A DNA stretch of 64,000 nt. Origin: Sarocladium kiliense. Lineage: Eukaryota; Ascomycota; Sordariomycetes; Hypocreales; Sarocladiaceae. A program made the position numbers and the translations under genes. The DNA is taken from NCBI GenBank assembly GCA_030734395.1, contig JAUZTG010000001.1, positions 1-64,000 of the forward strand, in the 5' to 3' direction. Position 1 is the first letter of the stretch; every line of letters starts with the position of its first letter. Of the stretch, positions 60,999 to 64,000 are shown piece by piece. Under the pieces are notes generated by a model, which did no database searches, had not been told where the DNA came from, and saw only the letters and a list, made by a program, of their open reading frames with translations.

Positions 60999-63900
60999 CT
61001 ATGGTGTTGAGTCCGTTTCCTCTGTGTGTTCCGTGTCGAGTCTTCCTATTGCCATTGCAAACTTGATCGTTGCTCTCACAGCTTGCATATCTGGTTGCCA
61101 CTTGTCACTGTCGGAGGCTGCCTTTCCTCCCAGAAAGAACGACAGATTCCCCATCTTCGTTCTTGCGTAGTCCATCATTCCCTCCCTCTGCGTCGTCCAT
61201 CTTGTGCACCTGATCAAAAAGTGTTCTATCGTCTCTGATGCTTGGCCGCACCCACACATGTCTGATTCCTCTGCCCCGATCTTGTTCAGAAATCCATTAA
61301 GCCTGGCCATGCCTGTGCGCAGTTGCGCCAGCACTTGATTCTCGCCTGTTCATCAAGTCGTATAGTCTTCGCGTGTGGTTCCCTGGGAGCGCCGAGTCCA
61401 TGCTCTTTGAGAACTTTCCCACCTCCTCTGGCAGCCTTCTTCCTCGTGCTTGTTCCCGCGTCGCGATTCGGAGCGTCGTTGATCTCGCCTGGAAAGGTGG
61501 TACTCTTGCGGTCCGTCCTTGTTCTGTGGCCCTTTGAGCTGCTCCTTTGGCGATGGCCCTTAAGTTGAGGTTGGGTCCTTTGGCCGGTACCCACATGAGT
61601 TGGATCTTGTTTCTGTTGATTGCCAGCCTTGTTGCGTGAGAATGGTGCACTGGCCGGATTGTTGTCGAGGCCGCTGGATTGCTTGCACTGCTGCGAGGTT
61701 GCTCGTCATGACAGTCACCTCCCTGCAGCGCATGCCGTGCGGCATGTTTCTTAGCGCTACCTCTATTGCCGACAACTCCGCCGTGAACGGGTTCTGTTCC
61801 TGCCTGCTCCCGATTGTTGCATGGTAAGTGGCCACCACCTCTCCGGATTCGTTGCGAGTTGTATCACGGACTACTCCTCCTATTCCGACGAGGTCGTTTC
61901 TCTGCGAGCAGGCCGTCGCGACCACGACTCCCTCTACCTGGTTTGCTGCCTCGGCCGCTCCCTCTGGGTCAGTGTCAACACGTCCTCGGATCCGAATGCT
62001 CCATGGTGGGAGCGCGTATTCGTGGACCATCTCTATGCGGTCGGTTCTTAGGTCTGCGTGGGTCCAGGCGATTCTCTGGAGCGGCGACGTAAAACGTCTG
62101 CATATTCGGGTTTTCAGTGTCGCCAGTGGATGGGGCTTCGGCAGTGTTTGCAGATTGATCCAGAACCTCGTTGCCGCTTGTCTGTGCCGTCCTCGAACAG
62201 GGGCGATGGCAGCCTCCGCCTCAGCTACTGCCGTTGCCACCGTTCGGAACGCGCCTGTGATCGCCTGCGCTCCAATCTTCTGGGCCTTGTTCAATGCCGA
62301 CATTTCCTTGTTCCCGCATGCATGCACCCACGCGTTACAGGCGTGGTCCATGGTTGGGGCCACCGTGGACACGAATAACTGTCTGGCTGTCCGGGGTGGG
62401 AGCATGCCTAGACGTCGTAATTGCATGGCGGCCGCGGTTCCTTTCCTGGCTGTCTCGCGTATGTGTTCTTTGTAGCGCAGAGCTGTGTCCATCACAAGTC
62501 CGAGTACCTTGACGCTGCTTTTCGGTTCGATTTCTCTGCCCTTGATGGCAAACCTAGTCCTGTCTGTTTTGACCATGTTTCGCGTGAAGTGGATGACTGC
62601 TGTTTTGTCAGCCTCAAAGGTCGCACCGCTTCTTCTTTCCCATTCAAGGGCTTGGTCGATGATCCTTCCGACGCCCGCATAGTTGGATGCCGCCGTAGGC
62701 CCTGTCACCCAGGCTGTGTAGTCGTCCACGAATGCTACTGATCCGCCGTTGGAGTCGATCTTTCTCTGGACCAGATCCGCGTTGAAAAAGAGGAATAGGA
62801 CAGGGGAGAGTGGTGACCCTTGCGGGAGGCCCGCCTGGGGTAAGTCGCACGGTCTCGAGGTTTGGCCATTCACCACAATCGTCGCTGTGCGGTGGGAGCA
62901 GAATGCTCTCACCCAGTTCACTATGTCCGTGGGTATGCCTCTCGCTCTTAGCCTTTGGAGTAGTCGTTCATCGTAGACTCCGTTGTATGCTCCCTGGACG
63001 TCGAAACTAATCAGGCTGAGGACTCGTCCGGCCCTCCAGGCCTTGTATATCTGTTCCTGAAGCAGGGTGACGGCCTGTTCGGCTGATCGACGTTTTCTGG
63101 CCCCGAAGTGGTTTTTGGGAAGCAGACCGTGTTTTTCCACCATGTACGATATTCTTTCCGCGATGACCGCTTCCAGGATCTTCCCTAGCGTGGACAGCAG
63201 CGATATGGGTCTCCATGACTTGGCCTTTGTGTATGTTGCTTTCCCGGGTTTCTTGAGAGGGATGATTTTTGCGTTTCTCCATTGCTTGGGCACTTCCCCA
63301 TCTCTCAAGGACGTCTGAAAGAGCTCCAGTACACGGTGTTTGACCACTGGCCAGAGCTGCTTCCACACCATCGCGGGTAATCCGTCTTCACCAGGCGCCT
63401 TCCACGGCTTGGCTGCCATTGCTTTTTCTTCCACCTCTTCCATCGTCAGATCCCACATGGGTAATTCTTCTCTTTGTGGTCGACTTCCTTCCTCTTCAAT
63501 GACCTCTGGAAGGGTCGGAAAGAAGGTTCGTAAGAGCTCCGCCTGTTGCTCCGTGTTGTCTGACGAAATGGAACCATCCGCTTTCGCCAACGCAGGTACC
63601 TTGGAGCTCATGCTGTCGTTCGCTGGTGTGAGATATTTGGCCGCCTTCCATATGTTAGTGTCGTCTGCCAGGAACTCCTCCCAGTGCCTTTTCTTTTGTC
63701 TGCGGATGGCGCCATGGTAGTTCTTTGATGCTTCCTTTGCTTTCTTTTCAAGGTCTGGTCTGAAGCACCCCATTCGCCGCTGAGCCCTGGCTTGGTTCCT
63801 CCAGAAAGTGGACTCCTTGCGCAGTTGTGTCAGGTCAGTCGTCCACCAGCGTTTTGCGTACGGGAACGGTTTGGCTCGTGGAGTCAGCCCATGCACAGCT

Positions 63901-64000
63901 CCAAGCACGGTATCCATGAGTCTGTCGGTTTGCGCCTGCACGCTTCCGCCCCATGGCTTATCTCGCATCCGTACTTCTACCATGGTCTTGATCTCGGTCC
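60999..64000 (-). pseudogene. Second Tad-like LINE ORF2, partial at the window edge
   Basis: The minus frame 61560-64000 is open to the edge, so the N-terminal APE endonuclease lies outside. The RT is complete: SWRPISLLSTLGKILE, SFDVQGAYNGVYDERL, GLPQGSPLSPVLFLFF and catalytic FVDD (VAFVDDYTAW). An RNase H region follows, but its first acidic position is not conserved (VVVATACSQRN). The frame shifts near 61645 and again near 61340; the last part has the C-x-C-x8-H-x4-C tail (CGCGQASETIEHFLIRC). It differs in sequence from the LINE at 49.7-55.7 kb, so two Tad-like families are present. Non-functional as it stands unless the shifts are sequencing errors. Confidence 0.85.

Noticed and set aside
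1..64000. CRISPR arrays, bacterial operons, ribosome binding sites, tRNA or rRNA genes
   Set aside because: None found by eye; introns, telomere and gene families show a fungal nuclear chromosome. A tRNA scan could still find one I missed.

Overview
This window is a chromosome end of a filamentous ascomycete (Pezizomycotina type). The evidence is a perfect CCCTAA telomere array at base 1, genes cut by short introns of about 50-100 nt with GT..AG ends and CTAAC/CTGAC-like branch sites, Tad-type LINEs, a Hop-like MULE, telomere-linked RecQ-type helicase relatives, copper-fist and Zn2Cys6 regulators, and C-to-T-type decay (CAG/CAA to stop codons, TGG to TAG) that looks like repeat-induced point mutation (RIP). 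The species cannot be named from sequence alone.

Layout. 0-6.3 kb: telomere, a run of short perfect hairpins, about six copies of a ~175-bp subtelomeric repeat carrying a 20-bp palindrome, and an intact 1132-aa non-LTR retrotransposon protein (two C2H2 fingers, RT, restriction-like endonuclease). Its 5' end faces the telomere and its 3' side ends in telomere-like repeats. 6.8-19.4 kb: a block of fungal accessory genes between two 114-bp direct repeats. It holds two spliced genes of unknown function, an 'IPA'-type gene broken by one in-frame stop, and a long decayed OrsD/TLH-like gene without a visible helicase core.

19.9-30.6 kb and 41.5-44.5 kb: a metal-homeostasis island. It contains a ZIP transporter, a broken Cu-transporting P-type ATPase, a degenerate aspartyl-tRNA synthetase paralogue, an intact nine-exon multicopper oxidase with a Met-rich insert, two intact copper-fist transcription factors (317 and 262 aa) and a Zn2Cys6 factor (373 aa). 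Copies of a 15-bp motif close to GAGGTATTTGTGCGG lie upstream of the ATPase, the oxidase, the Zn2Cys6 gene and one copper-fist gene, which suggests a shared copper regulon.

31.5-39.2 kb: a decayed telomere-linked RecQ helicase split by a precisely delimited 3208-bp DD35E transposon that carries a second, non-transposase gene. 39.2-40.7 kb is AT-rich, RIP-like and ends in a fossil of the telomeric retroelement junction. 45.6-55.7 kb is a nested transposon zone: LINE tail, LTR, a MULE with 129-bp inverted repeats, and a nearly intact Tad-like LINE. 55.7-61 kb holds small hypothetical genes, a NACHT remnant and a 2EXR/C2H2 gene. A second Tad-like LINE on the minus strand runs off the right edge.

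Reading frames and splice sites were joined by hand. No database search, alignment or expression data were available, so family names rest on recognised motifs.
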